Source: Actinomyces sp. oral taxon 414
GTDB taxonomy: Bacteria; Actinomycetota; Actinomycetes; Actinomycetales; Actinomycetaceae
Length of the DNA stretch: 64,000 bases
Direction of reading: 5' to 3'
Assembly (NCBI RefSeq): GCF_001278845.1
Contig: NZ_CP012590.1
Coordinates: 248,001-312,000, forward strand
Shown: in pieces, positions 26,845 to 36,391 of the stretch
Layout: each line of letters starts with the position of its first letter
How positions within the stretch are numbered: position 1 is the stretch's first letter
The notes under the pieces: model-generated
Databases searched by the model: none
Told to the model about the DNA's origin: nothing
The model's input: the letters and a program-made list of their open reading frames with translations, nothing else
Position numbers and translations under genes: made by a program

Positions 26845-27222
26845 TCAGCCGTTGGGCCCCTCGACGAAGGAGACTCCGTGCTCCTCGGTAGCGCAGAGCA
26901 ATCGCTTGTCGCGTGTCCACAGACGGGCGCCAGGGACCAGCATGACGGAGCCGAGCAGGTGCGCATCGACTGGGCTGAGCCCTCGGCCCCACAGTGCATG
27001 GACCGCGACCAGAGCCAGTAGCTCGTCATGTGAGAGGACCGGGAACTGGTGGAGGTGCGCCAAGTGCTTGAGGACGTCATCTCTGGCTTTGAGTGACCCC
27101 ATCGCCAGCTCCTCCGCCACGAGTGGATGGGCCCCGATCTCGTCCTCGTGCAGCAGGTTGACGAGTACTGGGTCCGAGCGGTGGAAATGATCGATCCATA
27201 CCGAGGTGTCGACAAGGATCAC
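26845..27222 (-). CDS. vapC: VapC-type PIN-domain toxin
   Basis: 125-aa PIN-domain ribonuclease. The acidic metal-binding residues appear as ILVDTSVWIDH (Asp5), the central Glu in VAEELAMGS, and the Asp residues of SPVDAHLLGS and LWTRDKRL. Such toxins cleave tRNA or rRNA when freed from their antitoxin. The GTG start overlaps the stop of the upstream antitoxin gene by 4 bp (GTGA), the usual VapBC arrangement. Complete and apparently intact. Confidence 0.93.
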   Translation of the reverse strand: MILVDTSVWIDHFHRSDPVLVNLLHEDEIGAHPLVAEELAMGSLKARDDVLKHLAHLHQFPVLSHDELLALVAVHALWGRGLSPVDAHLLGSVMLVPGARLWTRDKRLLCATEEHGVSFVEGPNG

Positions 27223-27416
27223 TGGCTGGCGCTCCGACGTCGTGGAGCGGCGCTCGCCTTCCGGTCAGAGCCGCCGAGAGCCGCAAGGCGACGTGCGCTC
27301 TCCACCCTGATCAGGGTCTCCAGGCCGGCCCGCAGCAGCTCGGTGCGCTCGGTGATGCCCGTGAGCTCCTGAGCGCTGGCAATGAGGTCATCACTGAGTG
27401 TCACAGTGGTTCGCAC
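27219..27416 (-). CDS. vapB: VapB-type ribbon-helix-helix antitoxin
   Basis: 65-aa antitoxin. The N-terminal ribbon-helix-helix domain (RTTVTLSDDLIASAQELTGITERTELLRAGLETLI) binds operator DNA; the basic, disordered C-terminus should wrap the toxin. The start is a GTG with GCAGGAGG just upstream. A -10-like TAGAAT lies at about 27457-27462 and a short palindrome at 27440-27451 overlaps the promoter, consistent with autoregulation by the VapBC complex. Confidence 0.9.
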   Translation of the reverse strand: MRTTVTLSDDLIASAQELTGITERTELLRAGLETLIRVESARRLAALGGSDRKASAAPRRRSASQ

Positions 27417-27439
27417 GATACCTCCTGCACCAGAATCGT

Positions 27440-27451
27440 CATCAGATGATG
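27440..27451. promoter_or_regulatory. Candidate VapBC operator
   Basis: CATCA-GA-TGATG, 24 bp upstream of the vapB start and next to the -10-like TAGAAT. Short but symmetric and well placed for autoregulation. Confidence 0.4.
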
Positions 27452-27561
27452 CATATTCTAGTGTGGCTCAGATGTGATGGCCAGCCCCGCCGTCGCGACC
27501 AGGGCGACCGGACCCGCACGGTGCGTGCTTCTGCCCACCATATTCTGATCTTCACGCAATA

Positions 27562-27593
27562 GCCGGGCGGGGCCACTGATGGTCCCGCCCGGC
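27562..27593 (-). terminator. Hairpin downstream of the TerD-like gene
   Basis: GCCGGGCGGGGCC / GGTCCCGCCCGGC, a 13-bp stem with one G-T-type mismatch and a 6-nt loop, 70-100 bp past the stop at 27665 and before the vapB promoter. Likely separates the two minus-strand units. Confidence 0.7.
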
Positions 27594-27664
27594 TGCGTCC
27601 GGGAAGCGAAGGCGCTGGGAGAAACGTGAAGGCAGAAGGAAGCACCCTCATGGCCGGACACGGC

Positions 27665-29986
27665 TCAGGTTACTCCGCCTGCCGACCCTCGGTGCCCCCG
27701 GCCCGCGTCGGAGGCCGCGTTCGCCGTGACCTCCGTGGAGCCCAGCAGCGCCAGGATCCGCTCGGTCTGCCACGGCAGGATCCCGCCCTCGCCGAAGACC
27801 AGCTGGGCCTCATCAGGATCCTCGACGACGTCGTCGGCCAGGAGCCCCAGCAGGTGCGCCAGCGGCATGCGCCGCCCCTCCAGCAGGTCGAGCAGGTGCG
27901 CCAGGACCCGGTTGCTGCTGCGATCCAGGTTCGCCACCTGGTGCTCACCCACCCCCACGGGCAGGTCCCACCAGATGAGGCGGCGCTCGGCGAGGTCGAT
28001 GACGAAGGGGGTCGCGTTGAAAGTGGGTGAGATCAGGTCGAGGCGCTGCATGACGGTGGAGGCCTCGAAGACCTCACCGCTCTGCGGGTCCGCGCCTCGG
28101 GCCATCGCCCCCGCCCAGCACTCGGGCACCTCACTGAGCCGGTGGTGGGAGAAGGAGTGGACCGTCATGACGACGTAGCGCCACCCCTGCCGCAGCGCCT
28201 CAGCCAGGGTGACGTCAATGAACTCGGCCGCCCCATCGGGCGCCGAGGTGAGGTCGCCGGAGTGCACGGCCGCCGTCGAACGCAGGTTGTAGTAGGCGAT
28301 CTGCTCGGTGCGTGCGAGGTCCTCGGAGACGAAGAAGGCCGACAGGTCCAGGTCCACGCGGGTCCCCCCGCTGTCCTCGGCGGCAGGAGGACCGGCAGGC
28401 CCCGGGGTCTCGGGTGGGGCCTCGGGCAGGTCGCGCCAGTGCAGGAAGAAGCGGATCGTCTCGCCCTCGGGCAGCGGCAGACGGGTGCCGCGCCCCGCCG
28501 TGCGCAGGCCCGGCGAGGCCGAGCGCAGACCCAACGGGGCCGTGTAGCCCTCATAAAGCCCCTGGTCGACGGCGATCCGCCCCAGGTGCGCCCGCTGGCG
28601 CAAGGCCTCCTCGACGACGCGAACCACCTCCGCGTCGACGGGGCCGGGGCGGCGGGTGGTGGGGATGAGCGTCGTCTTGGCGCCCGCGGCCGCCTTGATG
28701 GCGACGACCCGCCACGGCAGGGCCTCCGCTCCGGGGGAGGAGAAGTACTCCCACAGGCGCACCAGAACCGGCAGGGAGACCTCGGGCGCGACCCGGGCGA
28801 ACTCGGCGACCACGCGCTCGCGGGCGGCGTCATCGGCGCACAGTCGCAGCAGGTGGTTGAGTCGGCGGGCGAAGACCCCGGGGCGGGTGGCCAGCAGGCG
28901 AAGGGCGCCCTCGACGTCGCGGTGCGCCAGCGCCTCCTCCAGGCGGGAGGTGAAACCCGCTTCGGCGCCCCCGGAGGCGACCTGGTGCAGGAGCGCAGCG
29001 GCTCGCGGGAAGCGACGCGCGTAGTCACCGGGCCGCAGGTGACGGGCCAGGCGCTTCCACCGCTCGCAGCGCCGTGACATCTCCTCGGCGCAGTCCCGGC
29101 CGTCCTGGACCCGTCCGACGGCGTCGAGCAGTCCCAGCAGCCGGCGCCGCTGCGCGCGGGAGAAGGAGGGGAACCGGCACGGCTCGGCCAGGGAGGTGTC
29201 GCCGCCCGCCAGGGCGACCGCCAGGCGCAGCACGTCAGTGACGGTGCGGTAGGAGGCGGAGAAGTCCAGTCCGGGGAAGGTGACGGTGAGGACGGCGAGG
29301 TTCTCCTTGACCACCACGTGCGGCGCCCGAGTGGGACCGAAGTCGCGCAGGGCCGTCAGGTCCGCGCGGTCCTGGGCGCTGAAGGGGGTCGCCTGGGCGA
29401 CGAGGTCGGCCACGATCCGCTCCAGGTCCTGCACCGTGGCCAGGCCCAGCTCGGTCAGGGCGCTGTCGTCTCCCGGCAGGGGCTCACGGGGGCTGGGCCG
29501 GTAGTCCGGCAGGATCCGGACCCCGACGACGTCGCCCAGGTAGTGCAGCGCGGCATTGACCAGCAGCGTGGCCTCGGAGGCGGTGCGGACCTGTACGGGG
29601 AAGTCGGGGTAGAAGGGCCGGTAGTCGGCGGCCGGGGAGCCGGAGGTGAGGCGGGCGGCGGCGTTGACCAGTGCCCAGGCCTGCTCGGGGCGGGTGAGGG
29701 CCTCCCGGACGGGGTCGGAGAGCCGGTAGCCCAGGGCTCGCAGGGTGGCCAGGGCCGTCTCGACACCCGCATCGGTGTCCCGCTCCGGCGCGGGAGCCTC
29801 CTCCTGCGGCGAGGCGGAGGGCGACGGCGTCGGCCTGCCGACGGCCGACGGGAGATGGACGGCCCCGAGCCGGCGGATCGTCACCGCGTTGAGCTCCGCG
29901 GTGGCCTCGGTTCCAGGGGCAGGGACGGCCGCTGTGCCGGCTCCTGTGTCGGCCGCCGTCGTTGCAGGGGACTGATTGACTCCCAC
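27665..29986 (-). CDS. Large protein with C-terminal TerD-like domain (MXAN_6230/SCO0854-like)
   Basis: 773 aa. The last third (about residues 490-700) carries FFLHWRDLP, VDLDLSAFFVSEDL, YYNLRSTAAVHSGDLTSAPDGAAEFIDV and VMTVHSFSHHRLSEVPECWAG, the pattern of TerD-like domains as found in the MXAN_6230/SCO0854 group. The first ~450 residues are mostly alpha-helical and unrecognised. No RING-type Cys cluster, expected at the end of that group, is visible. The start is a GTG with AGGAGG upstream. TerD relatives take part in tellurite or stress responses; the role here is unknown. Confidence 0.75.
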   Translation of the reverse strand: MGVNQSPATTAADTGAGTAAVPAPGTEATAELNAVTIRRLGAVHLPSAVGRPTPSPSASPQEEAPAPERDTDAGVETALATLRALGYRLSDPVREALTRPEQAWALVNAAARLTSGSPAADYRPFYPDFPVQVRTASEATLLVNAALHYLGDVVGVRILPDYRPSPREPLPGDDSALTELGLATVQDLERIVADLVAQATPFSAQDRADLTALRDFGPTRAPHVVVKENLAVLTVTFPGLDFSASYRTVTDVLRLAVALAGGDTSLAEPCRFPSFSRAQRRRLLGLLDAVGRVQDGRDCAEEMSRRCERWKRLARHLRPGDYARRFPRAAALLHQVASGGAEAGFTSRLEEALAHRDVEGALRLLATRPGVFARRLNHLLRLCADDAARERVVAEFARVAPEVSLPVLVRLWEYFSSPGAEALPWRVVAIKAAAGAKTTLIPTTRRPGPVDAEVVRVVEEALRQRAHLGRIAVDQGLYEGYTAPLGLRSASPGLRTAGRGTRLPLPEGETIRFFLHWRDLPEAPPETPGPAGPPAAEDSGGTRVDLDLSAFFVSEDLARTEQIAYYNLRSTAAVHSGDLTSAPDGAAEFIDVTLAEALRQGWRYVVMTVHSFSHHRLSEVPECWAGAMARGADPQSGEVFEASTVMQRLDLISPTFNATPFVIDLAERRLIWWDLPVGVGEHQVANLDRSSNRVLAHLLDLLEGRRMPLAHLLGLLADDVVEDPDEAQLVFGEGGILPWQTERILALLGSTEVTANAASDAGRGHRGSAGGVT

Positions 29987-30094
29987 GGGACCTCCTGACG
30001 CATCGCCCTCCAGGGACTCCGCGTCCCGGAACCGGCTTGAGCCTACCGGAGCATCGCTCCTCGTACCGGGGCCGGAAGGCGGCTGGGTGACTCA

Positions 30095-31432
30095 TTAGCA
30101 TCCGTATGAGTCCTCCAGCAGTGTCTGGAAGGAGTCGATCTCAACCTCGACCTTGCTGAATCCGCTGGTCACCTTGACTCCGTGGTCCCCGACCTGGAAC
30201 AGGCGCATGAGGAGTCCGTTGTTCGTGGTACGTATTCCGTAGGGGAACCCGTAGCGCCGCTCCAGGGCCTGGGCGATCCGCCAGGCGTAGTCGGCCACGT
30301 GGCGGTCATCGAATCTTCTCGACTTCCCTTTGGGCTCGGTCACCACCTCGATACTCCAGATGCGCGTGAAGGGCGAACGCTCCGCGAGCCAGCCGTCTCC
30401 GCGCAGAATGGGGCAACACGCCCGGATGCTCGGGCGGCCGCCGAGCCGCTTGAGGACGCTCTTGATGGCGGCGCCGTCGAGGACCTGCTCGACGACGGAG
30501 AGGGTCTGGGGGATGGACAGTCCGATCCGCATCGGTACGACCTGCCAGTTCACCGCAGGCCGAGCGGGACCGCTGGGCGCGGGGGTGGAGGTGGCAAGCC
30601 TGCGAAGCTCGTCCATCGTCATCGCGCGCCCGGGCTCGTCCCGTCCCCGATCCTCCAGAAGGAACTCGATGTCGTTCTTGTCCATATCGTCCTCGTCCCC
30701 GCTGGGGCTGGCGGCGAGAAGCCCGTAGTCGCCGAAGCCCTTGGAGCCGGCGAAGCGGATATCCATGAGGGGACGCCCACCGGCGAGGCCGGCGACGACG
30801 TCGCGCATACTGATCCGGCTTCGCTCGCTGCCGAGGAGATCGCGGGGGATGAGCATCTGGTCCCCGCTGGACTCGACGGTGACCGTGAGGCCCTCGATCG
30901 TGGCGGTGAAGGAGACGAGACCCAGGCCCGAGGCGCCCATGTCCCAGCGGAGAGTAAGAGGGCGGCGCCACTGCGGCGGCATGAGGGCCAGGTTGTCGGG
31001 GAGGCCGCCGAGAGTCTTGGCCGTGGTCTCCTCGAACATGTCCCAGTTGACGATGTATGCCTCTCCGGGGCCCCAGTCATTGAACGGCGCCCTTCCCAGC
31101 TCCACCGTCCACAGGTACGGGTAGTCCGCGGCCTCGCCCCACTTGAAGCTCCGATACTCGTCGCTATCAATGGGGTACTCGGGGTTGAAGGAGTTCACGT
31201 GCAAGGATAATTCGCCAGTTAGAGAGCCGTAGTACGGTTCGATCTCGACGACCCGCTCCCCGACCCGCCAGCGGAAGCGCAAGTCGGGCCCGTACGCGGC
31301 GAAGGACTCGGTGCCCAGGATGCCGGCGGCGTCGAGCAGGAAGCGGTGCACGTCCGCCTCGGTCAGGGTGGTGCTCATCAGGGCGGCCACGCGGTCGGCC
31401 ACCTGCGCCTCGAGGTTCGCGGTGCTGTTCAC
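30095..31432 (-). CDS. Unknown protein, tandem paralogue A
   Basis: 445 aa, not recognised. Neither a signal peptide nor a membrane segment is visible. Conserved with the neighbouring paralogue B throughout: an N-terminal TLTEADVHRFLLDAAGILGT segment, a central RWDMGASGLGLVSFTATIEG block, a variable linker rich in Pro and Ala, and a C-terminal DYAWRIAQALERRYGFPYGIRT...LFQVGDHGVKV region. The start is a GTG preceded by GGAGGAG. About 90 bp upstream are also shared with paralogue B, including a CTGACG...TATTCT promoter-like pair, so the whole transcription unit was duplicated. Confidence 0.7.
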   Translation of the reverse strand: MNSTANLEAQVADRVAALMSTTLTEADVHRFLLDAAGILGTESFAAYGPDLRFRWRVGERVVEIEPYYGSLTGELSLHVNSFNPEYPIDSDEYRSFKWGEAADYPYLWTVELGRAPFNDWGPGEAYIVNWDMFEETTAKTLGGLPDNLALMPPQWRRPLTLRWDMGASGLGLVSFTATIEGLTVTVESSGDQMLIPRDLLGSERSRISMRDVVAGLAGGRPLMDIRFAGSKGFGDYGLLAASPSGDEDDMDKNDIEFLLEDRGRDEPGRAMTMDELRRLATSTPAPSGPARPAVNWQVVPMRIGLSIPQTLSVVEQVLDGAAIKSVLKRLGGRPSIRACCPILRGDGWLAERSPFTRIWSIEVVTEPKGKSRRFDDRHVADYAWRIAQALERRYGFPYGIRTTNNGLLMRLFQVGDHGVKVTSGFSKVEVEIDSFQTLLEDSYGC

Positions 31433-31558
31433 GACTCTCCTCCGTCAGTTGCCTCGCCGACCTGCTCGCCCCAGAATAGGGCGCCATCGCGCGGATTCGT
31501 CAGGGCCGCCCTCCCCATGGGTGTATTCGCTGGATAGGTGCGGGGTATCGGTTCCGCT

Positions 31559-32929
31559 TCACCAGCACCAGAGTTCGGCGAGCTCGTCGAAAGAACCGAT
31601 CTTGACCTCCACCGCGAGAGGACTGTTACCCACCTCGATACCATGGTTTCCAACCCTGAACAAGCGATCGAAGAATCCATGGTTGCCGGTGCGCATTCCG
31701 TACGGAGAGCCGTAGCACTGCTCCAGGGCCTGGGCGATCCGCCAGGCGTAGTCGGCCAGCTGACGCTCGTCGAAGCACAGCCATTCCCCGTTCTCTCTCT
31801 CCGACGTCACCACCTCGATCTTCCAGCCCCTTGAATAACCTTCCGCGAGCCAATCATCTCCTCTCAGAGCCGCCTTACCCCGCCACCGTGATCCTGGCTT
31901 CCCGCCAAGCCGCGTCAGAACATCCTCCACAGTGGCGCCCGCGATGACCTGATCGACGATGTGGAGAACTGCGGGGATGGACAGGCCGATCTTCATTGGC
32001 ACAGTCTTCCGGCACGTCTGAGACTGCTCGGGGTCTTCATCGGCGGCGTCCGCCGAGGCGGATGTGGCGGCGGGGGTGGCGGCGGGGGTGGCGGCCAGCC
32101 GCCGGAGGTCCTCCATGGTCATGGCCGGTCGGGGGTGGCCTTCCTCGTGCTCCTGGAGGAGGTACTTGACGAGCTTCTTGTCCCAGCCGGACTCGTTCCC
32201 GCTGGGTGTGGCCACATACAGGTCTTGATGGTAGACGTCGCCGAAGCCCTCGGAACCCGCGAAGCGGATGTCCGCCAGAGGCCGCCCTCCGGCGAGGCCA
32301 GCGACGACGTCGCCCATCTTCACCCGACTCCCCAGGAGCGCGCGGGGGATGAGGACCCGCTCCCCGGTGGGCTCGACGGTCACCGTGATGCCCTCGACCG
32401 TGGCAGTGAAGGAGACGAGCCCCAGGCCCGAGGCGCCCATGTCCCAGCGGAGGGTGAAGGGGCGGCGCCACTGCGGGGGCATGAGGGCCAGGTTGTCGGG
32501 CAGGGCGTGGAGGGTGACCGCAATGATCTCGTCGAACATATCCCAGGTGACCGCGTAGTAAGTGCCGGGACCGAAGGTGTTGAAGCTCTCCTTTCCGAGC
32601 TCCGCCGCCCACACATAGGGAAACTCGTAGAACTCGCAGTACTTGAATGTCCGATACTCGTCGATATCGATGCCCCGTTCGCGGTCGAAAGACTTGACAT
32701 ACAGCGAGTGGTCTCTATCCGAGGACGAGACCGGCGTGATCTCAACATAACGGTCTCCGCACGCCCAGCGGAAGAAGAGTTCCGGACCGTAGGCGGCGAA
32801 GGACTCGGTGCCCAGGATGTCGGCGGCGTCGAGCAGGAAGCGGTGCACGCCCTCCTCAGTGAGCGTTGTGCCCAGGAGCGAGGCCACGCGGTCGGCCACC
32901 TGCGCCTCGGGGTTCACGGTGCGGTTCAC
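31559..32929 (-). CDS. Unknown protein, tandem paralogue B
   Basis: 456 aa, about half identical to paralogue A by eye (HRFLLDAADILGTESFAAYGP, MPPQWRRPFTLRWDMGASGLG, DYAWRIAQALEQCYGSPYG). The central linker contains an Ala/Thr/Asp-rich low-complexity segment (ATPAATPAATSASADAAD). GTG start with GGAGGAG upstream; a longer Arg-rich extension (to 32983) is rejected. The upstream region duplicates that of paralogue A. A third, truncated C-terminus of this family survives at 26469-26605. Likely a cytoplasmic protein of an accessory system; function unknown. Confidence 0.7.
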   Translation of the reverse strand: MNRTVNPEAQVADRVASLLGTTLTEEGVHRFLLDAADILGTESFAAYGPELFFRWACGDRYVEITPVSSSDRDHSLYVKSFDRERGIDIDEYRTFKYCEFYEFPYVWAAELGKESFNTFGPGTYYAVTWDMFDEIIAVTLHALPDNLALMPPQWRRPFTLRWDMGASGLGLVSFTATVEGITVTVEPTGERVLIPRALLGSRVKMGDVVAGLAGGRPLADIRFAGSEGFGDVYHQDLYVATPSGNESGWDKKLVKYLLQEHEEGHPRPAMTMEDLRRLAATPAATPAATSASADAADEDPEQSQTCRKTVPMKIGLSIPAVLHIVDQVIAGATVEDVLTRLGGKPGSRWRGKAALRGDDWLAEGYSRGWKIEVVTSERENGEWLCFDERQLADYAWRIAQALEQCYGSPYGMRTGNHGFFDRLFRVGNHGIEVGNSPLAVEVKIGSFDELAELWCW

Positions 32930-33153
32930 GTCTCTCCTCCGTCTCCTGTCGGCCGATCTGCTCGCCCCAGCATATGGCGCCATCGCGCGGATTCGTCAGG
33001 GTCGATCTCCCCATGGGGGCCTGCCGGGCGGGTGCGGGCCACTGCCCGCCGGACCCGCCGCCCATCGCCGACGGCCCCGGGCCGTCGGTATCGGACGCGC
33101 TGCAATTCCCGGGTCGGAGGGGGGATACGGCATTCATCATCTAGGCTGGCGCC

Positions 33154-34407
33154 GTGAAGATCCTGCTTCTGGGTTCCGGCGCGCGCGAGCACGCCCTGGC
33201 CCGCGCCCTCGTTGCTGACCCTGCCACCACCGAACTCGTCGTCGTCCCCGGCAACCCCGGCATCGCCGAGATCGCCACGACCTTCAAGGCCGACCCCTCC
33301 TCCGCCTCCGACGTGACCGCCCTCGCCGCCGAGATGGGGGCCGAGCTCGTCGTCGTCGGCCCCGAGGCGCCGCTGGTCGCCGGTGTCGCCGACGCCCTGC
33401 GCGAGGCCGGCATCCCCGTCTTCGGGCCGGGCGCCAAGGCCGCCCGCCTGGAGGGCTCGAAGGCCTTCGCCAAGGAGGTCATGGCCGCCGCGGGCGTGCC
33501 CACCGCCGAGGCCGCCGTGTGCTCCACCTTCGCCGAGTTCGACGCCGCCCTCGACCGCTTCGGCGCCCCCCACGTCGTCAAGGACGACGGCCTGGCCGCC
33601 GGCAAGGGCGTCGTCGTCACCTCCGACCGCAACGAGGCCCTCGCCCACGGCCTGGCCTGCCTGGCCCGGGAGGGCGGGCGCGTCCTCGTCGAGGACTACC
33701 TCGACGGGCCGGAGATCTCCCTGTTCTGCGTGTGCGACGGCGCCACCGTCGTCCCCCTGGCGCCCGCCCAGGACTACAAGCGCCTGGGCGACGGCGACGC
33801 CGGCCCCAACACCGGCGGCATGGGCTCCTACAGCCCGCTGACCTGGGCGCCGCAGGACCTGACCGAGCAGGTCGTCACGACCATCGCCCAGCCGGTCGTC
33901 GACGAGATGGCCCGGCGCGGCGCCACCTTCATCGGCCTGCTCTACTGCGGCCTGGCCCTGACCGGGCAGGGCCTGAGGGTCGTGGAGTTCAATGTGCGCT
34001 TCGGGGACCCTGAGACCCAGGCGGTCCTGGCGCGCCTGACCTCCCCCCTGGCCGGGCTCCTCCACGCCGCCGCCACCGGCCGCCTCCACGAGGCACCCGC
34101 CCCCACCTGGTCGGACGACGCCGCCGTCGACGTCGTCCTGGCCGCCCCCGGCTACCCCGGCGAGGTCGACCGGGGCGGGCGGATCACCGGCGTCGGCCAG
34201 GCCCAGGCCGTCCCCGGCGTCCACGTCCTGCACGCCGGCACGGGCCGGGACTACCGCGGCCGGCTCATCGCCACCGGCGGGCGGGTCCTGTCCGTCGTGG
34301 CCACGGGGCAGAGCGTCGCCGCCGCCCGCACCCGCGCCTACGAGGCCATCGGCCTCATCCACCTCGACGGCGCCCAGGTGCGCACCGACATCGCCGCGGA
34401 CCGCTGA
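33154..34407 (+). CDS. purD: Phosphoribosylamine-glycine ligase (GAR synthetase)
   Basis: 417-aa ATP-grasp enzyme, second step of purine synthesis. The N-terminal [13 protein letters not shown], the central [20 protein letters not shown], the ATP-binding [13 protein letters not shown] and the C-terminal [13 protein letters not shown] motifs are all present. The GTG start is preceded by TAGGCT exactly 6 nt upstream and no ribosome-binding site, so the mRNA is probably leaderless. The next gene, purC, follows after 30 bp but has its own -10-like CAGGAT. Confidence 0.97.
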   Translation: MKILLLGSGAREHALARALVADPATTELVVVPGNPGIAEIATTFKADPSSASDVTALAAEMGAELVVVGPEAPLVAGVADALREAGIPVFGPGAKAARLEGSKAFAKEVMAAAGVPTAEAAVCSTFAEFDAALDRFGAPHVVKDDGLAAGKGVVVTSDRNEALAHGLACLAREGGRVLVEDYLDGPEISLFCVCDGATVVPLAPAQDYKRLGDGDAGPNTGGMGSYSPLTWAPQDLTEQVVTTIAQPVVDEMARRGATFIGLLYCGLALTGQGLRVVEFNVRFGDPETQAVLARLTSPLAGLLHAAATGRLHEAPAPTWSDDAAVDVVLAAPGYPGEVDRGGRITGVGQAQAVPGVHVLHAGTGRDYRGRLIATGGRVLSVVATGQSVAAARTRAYEAIGLIHLDGAQVRTDIAADR

Positions 34408-34437
34408 GCGGCCGGGCGCCGGTGGCAGGATGGGCCC

Positions 34438-35376
34438 ATGAGCGACAGCGCCCCTCCCGTCCTCCCCGACGCCCCGCCCCTGCCCGGCTGGCGGCACCGC
34501 TCCAGCGGCAAGGTCCGCGACGTCTACGTCCCCGCCGACGACGGGCCGTGGACCGGGCGGGACGTCCTGCTCGTCGTCGCCTCCGACCGCATCAGCGCCT
34601 ACGACCACGTCCTGCCCACCCCCGTCCCGGACAAGGGCCGGGTGCTCACCGCCATGTCCCTCTGGTGGCTGGAGCGGCTGGGGGGCGTCGTCGCCAACCA
34701 CCTGGTCTGCCTGGACGTCCCCCGGGAGGTGGCCGGGCGCGCCATGATCTGCCGCCGCCTGGAGATGCACCCGGTCGAGTGCGTGGCCCGCGGCTACCTC
34801 ACCGGCTCCGGCCTGGCCGAGTACCGGCGCGGCCGATCCGTGTGCGGCGTCGCGCTGCCGGAGGGCCTGACGGAGGCCTCCAGGCTCCCCGAGCCGATCT
34901 TCACCCCCGCCGCCAAGGCCGCCGTGGGCGCCCACGACGAGAACATCGACTTCGAGCGAGTCGTCGATATGGTCGGCGCCGACGTCGCCGCCGCCCTGCG
35001 CGCCACCACCCTGGAGCTGTACTCGCGCGCCGCCGCCATCGCCCGCGAGCGCAGCATCATCCTGGCGGACACCAAGTTCGAGTTCGGCGCCGGGGCCGAC
35101 GGCGGGCTCGTCCTGGGCGACGAGGTCCTCACCCCCGACTCCTCCCGCTTCTGGCCCGCCGACGCCTGGGTCCCGGGCCGCCCCGCCCCCTCCTTCGACA
35201 AGCAGTACCTGCGCGACTGGCTGACCTCCCCGGCCTCCGGCTGGGACCGGGCCTCGGGGCAGGCGCCGCCCGCCCTGCCCGCCGACGTCGTCGAGCGCAC
35301 CCGGGCCCGCTACCTGGAGGCCTACGAGCGTCTCACCGGCGCCCCCCTGGCGGACGATTGGCCGGGACACGCCTGA
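34438..35376 (+). CDS. purC: SAICAR synthetase
   Basis: 312-aa phosphoribosylaminoimidazole-succinocarboxamide synthase of the longer, eukaryote-like/actinobacterial form. Motifs: SSGKVRDVY near the N-terminus, ASDRISAYDHVLPTPVPDKG, ECVARGYLTGSG, DTKFEFG and LTPDSSRFWPA. It joins aspartate to CAIR. ATG with CAGGAT 6 nt upstream suggests it can be read from its own leaderless transcript in addition to readthrough from purD. Confidence 0.97.
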   Translation: MSDSAPPVLPDAPPLPGWRHRSSGKVRDVYVPADDGPWTGRDVLLVVASDRISAYDHVLPTPVPDKGRVLTAMSLWWLERLGGVVANHLVCLDVPREVAGRAMICRRLEMHPVECVARGYLTGSGLAEYRRGRSVCGVALPEGLTEASRLPEPIFTPAAKAAVGAHDENIDFERVVDMVGADVAAALRATTLELYSRAAAIARERSIILADTKFEFGAGADGGLVLGDEVLTPDSSRFWPADAWVPGRPAPSFDKQYLRDWLTSPASGWDRASGQAPPALPADVVERTRARYLEAYERLTGAPLADDWPGHA

Positions 35377-35429
35377 GGCGGCCGGGTAGTGTGGGCGCGG
35401 ACGCTTCCACCCCGCACCCAGGAGGACCG

Positions 35430-35696
35430 ATGGGACGCATTGTCGTCGAGGTCATGCCCAAGCCCGAGATCCTCGACCCCCAGGGCAAGGCCGTCGTCGC
35501 CGGCCTGCCGCGTCTGGGCTTCGACCAGTTCACCGCCGTGCGTCAGGGGCGCCGCTTCGAGCTGAGCGTCGACGGGCCGGTGACGCGGGCCCATCTCGAC
35601 GCGGCCGAGCGGGCCGCCCAGACGCTCCTGTCCAATCCGATTATCGAGGACGTCGTGGCCGTGCGCGCCGACGAGTCCGAGGGGGCGTCGGAGTGA
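35430..35696 (+). CDS. purS: FGAM synthase subunit PurS
   Basis: 88-aa small subunit of the PurSQL complex that bridges PurL and PurQ and helps channel ammonia. Typical [17 protein letters not shown] opening. AGGAGG lies 5 nt before the ATG. The stop overlaps the GTG of purQ (GTGA), so S and Q are translationally coupled. Confidence 0.95.
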   Translation: MGRIVVEVMPKPEILDPQGKAVVAGLPRLGFDQFTAVRQGRRFELSVDGPVTRAHLDAAERAAQTLLSNPIIEDVVAVRADESEGASE

Positions 35697-36391
35697 CCCG
35701 CATCGGCGTCATCACCTTCCCCGGCACCCTTGACGACGTCGACGCGCTGCGGGCCGTGCGCCTGGCGGGCGCCGAGCCGGTGCCCCTGTGGCACAAGGAC
35801 GCGGACCTGCGCGGCGTGGACGGCGTCGTCGTGCCCGGCGGCTTCTCCTACGGCGATTACCTGCGCTGCGGCGCGATCGCCCGCTTCGCCCCGGTCATGG
35901 ACGAGGTGGTCGGGGCCGCCGGGCGGGGCATGCCGGTGCTGGGCATCTGCAACGGGTTCCAGATCCTCACCGAGGCGCACCTGCTGCCCGGCGCCCTCAT
36001 CCGCAACGACCGCCAGAGGTTCATCTGCCGTGAGCAGCGCCTGCGCGTGGAGTCGACGACGACCTCCTGGACGGGCCTGTTCGAGGTCGGCGAGGAGATC
36101 GTGGTGCCGCTCAAGAACGGGGAGGGCAATTTCGTGGCCACTCCGCGGGAGGTCGAGCGCCTGGAGGGCGAGGGGCTCGTCGTCTTCCGCTATGTGGGGG
36201 ACAACCCCAATGGCTCGGTGCACGGCATCGCGGGCGTGCGCAACGCGCGCGGCAATGTCGTGGGCCTCATGCCGCACCCCGAGCACGCCGTCGAGCCGGG
36301 GTTCGGCCCGGACTCCGCGGCGGGGCCGCGCACGGGTACCGACGGGCTGCGCCTGTTCGGCTCGGTCATCGGTTCGTTGGTGGGGGCCTGA
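35693..36391 (+). CDS. purQ: FGAM synthase subunit PurQ (glutaminase)
   Basis: 232-aa class I glutamine amidotransferase. The catalytic Cys is in GICNGFQ, and the His/Glu pair is in PHPEHAVE near the C-terminus; [15 protein letters not shown] is the PurQ signature. It supplies ammonia to PurL. Its PurL partner is not adjacent but 4.3 kb downstream, separated by a glycosyltransferase, a TM2 gene and a repeat island. Confidence 0.97.
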   Translation: MTRIGVITFPGTLDDVDALRAVRLAGAEPVPLWHKDADLRGVDGVVVPGGFSYGDYLRCGAIARFAPVMDEVVGAAGRGMPVLGICNGFQILTEAHLLPGALIRNDRQRFICREQRLRVESTTTSWTGLFEVGEEIVVPLKNGEGNFVATPREVERLEGEGLVVFRYVGDNPNGSVHGIAGVRNARGNVVGLMPHPEHAVEPGFGPDSAAGPRTGTDGLRLFGSVIGSLVGA

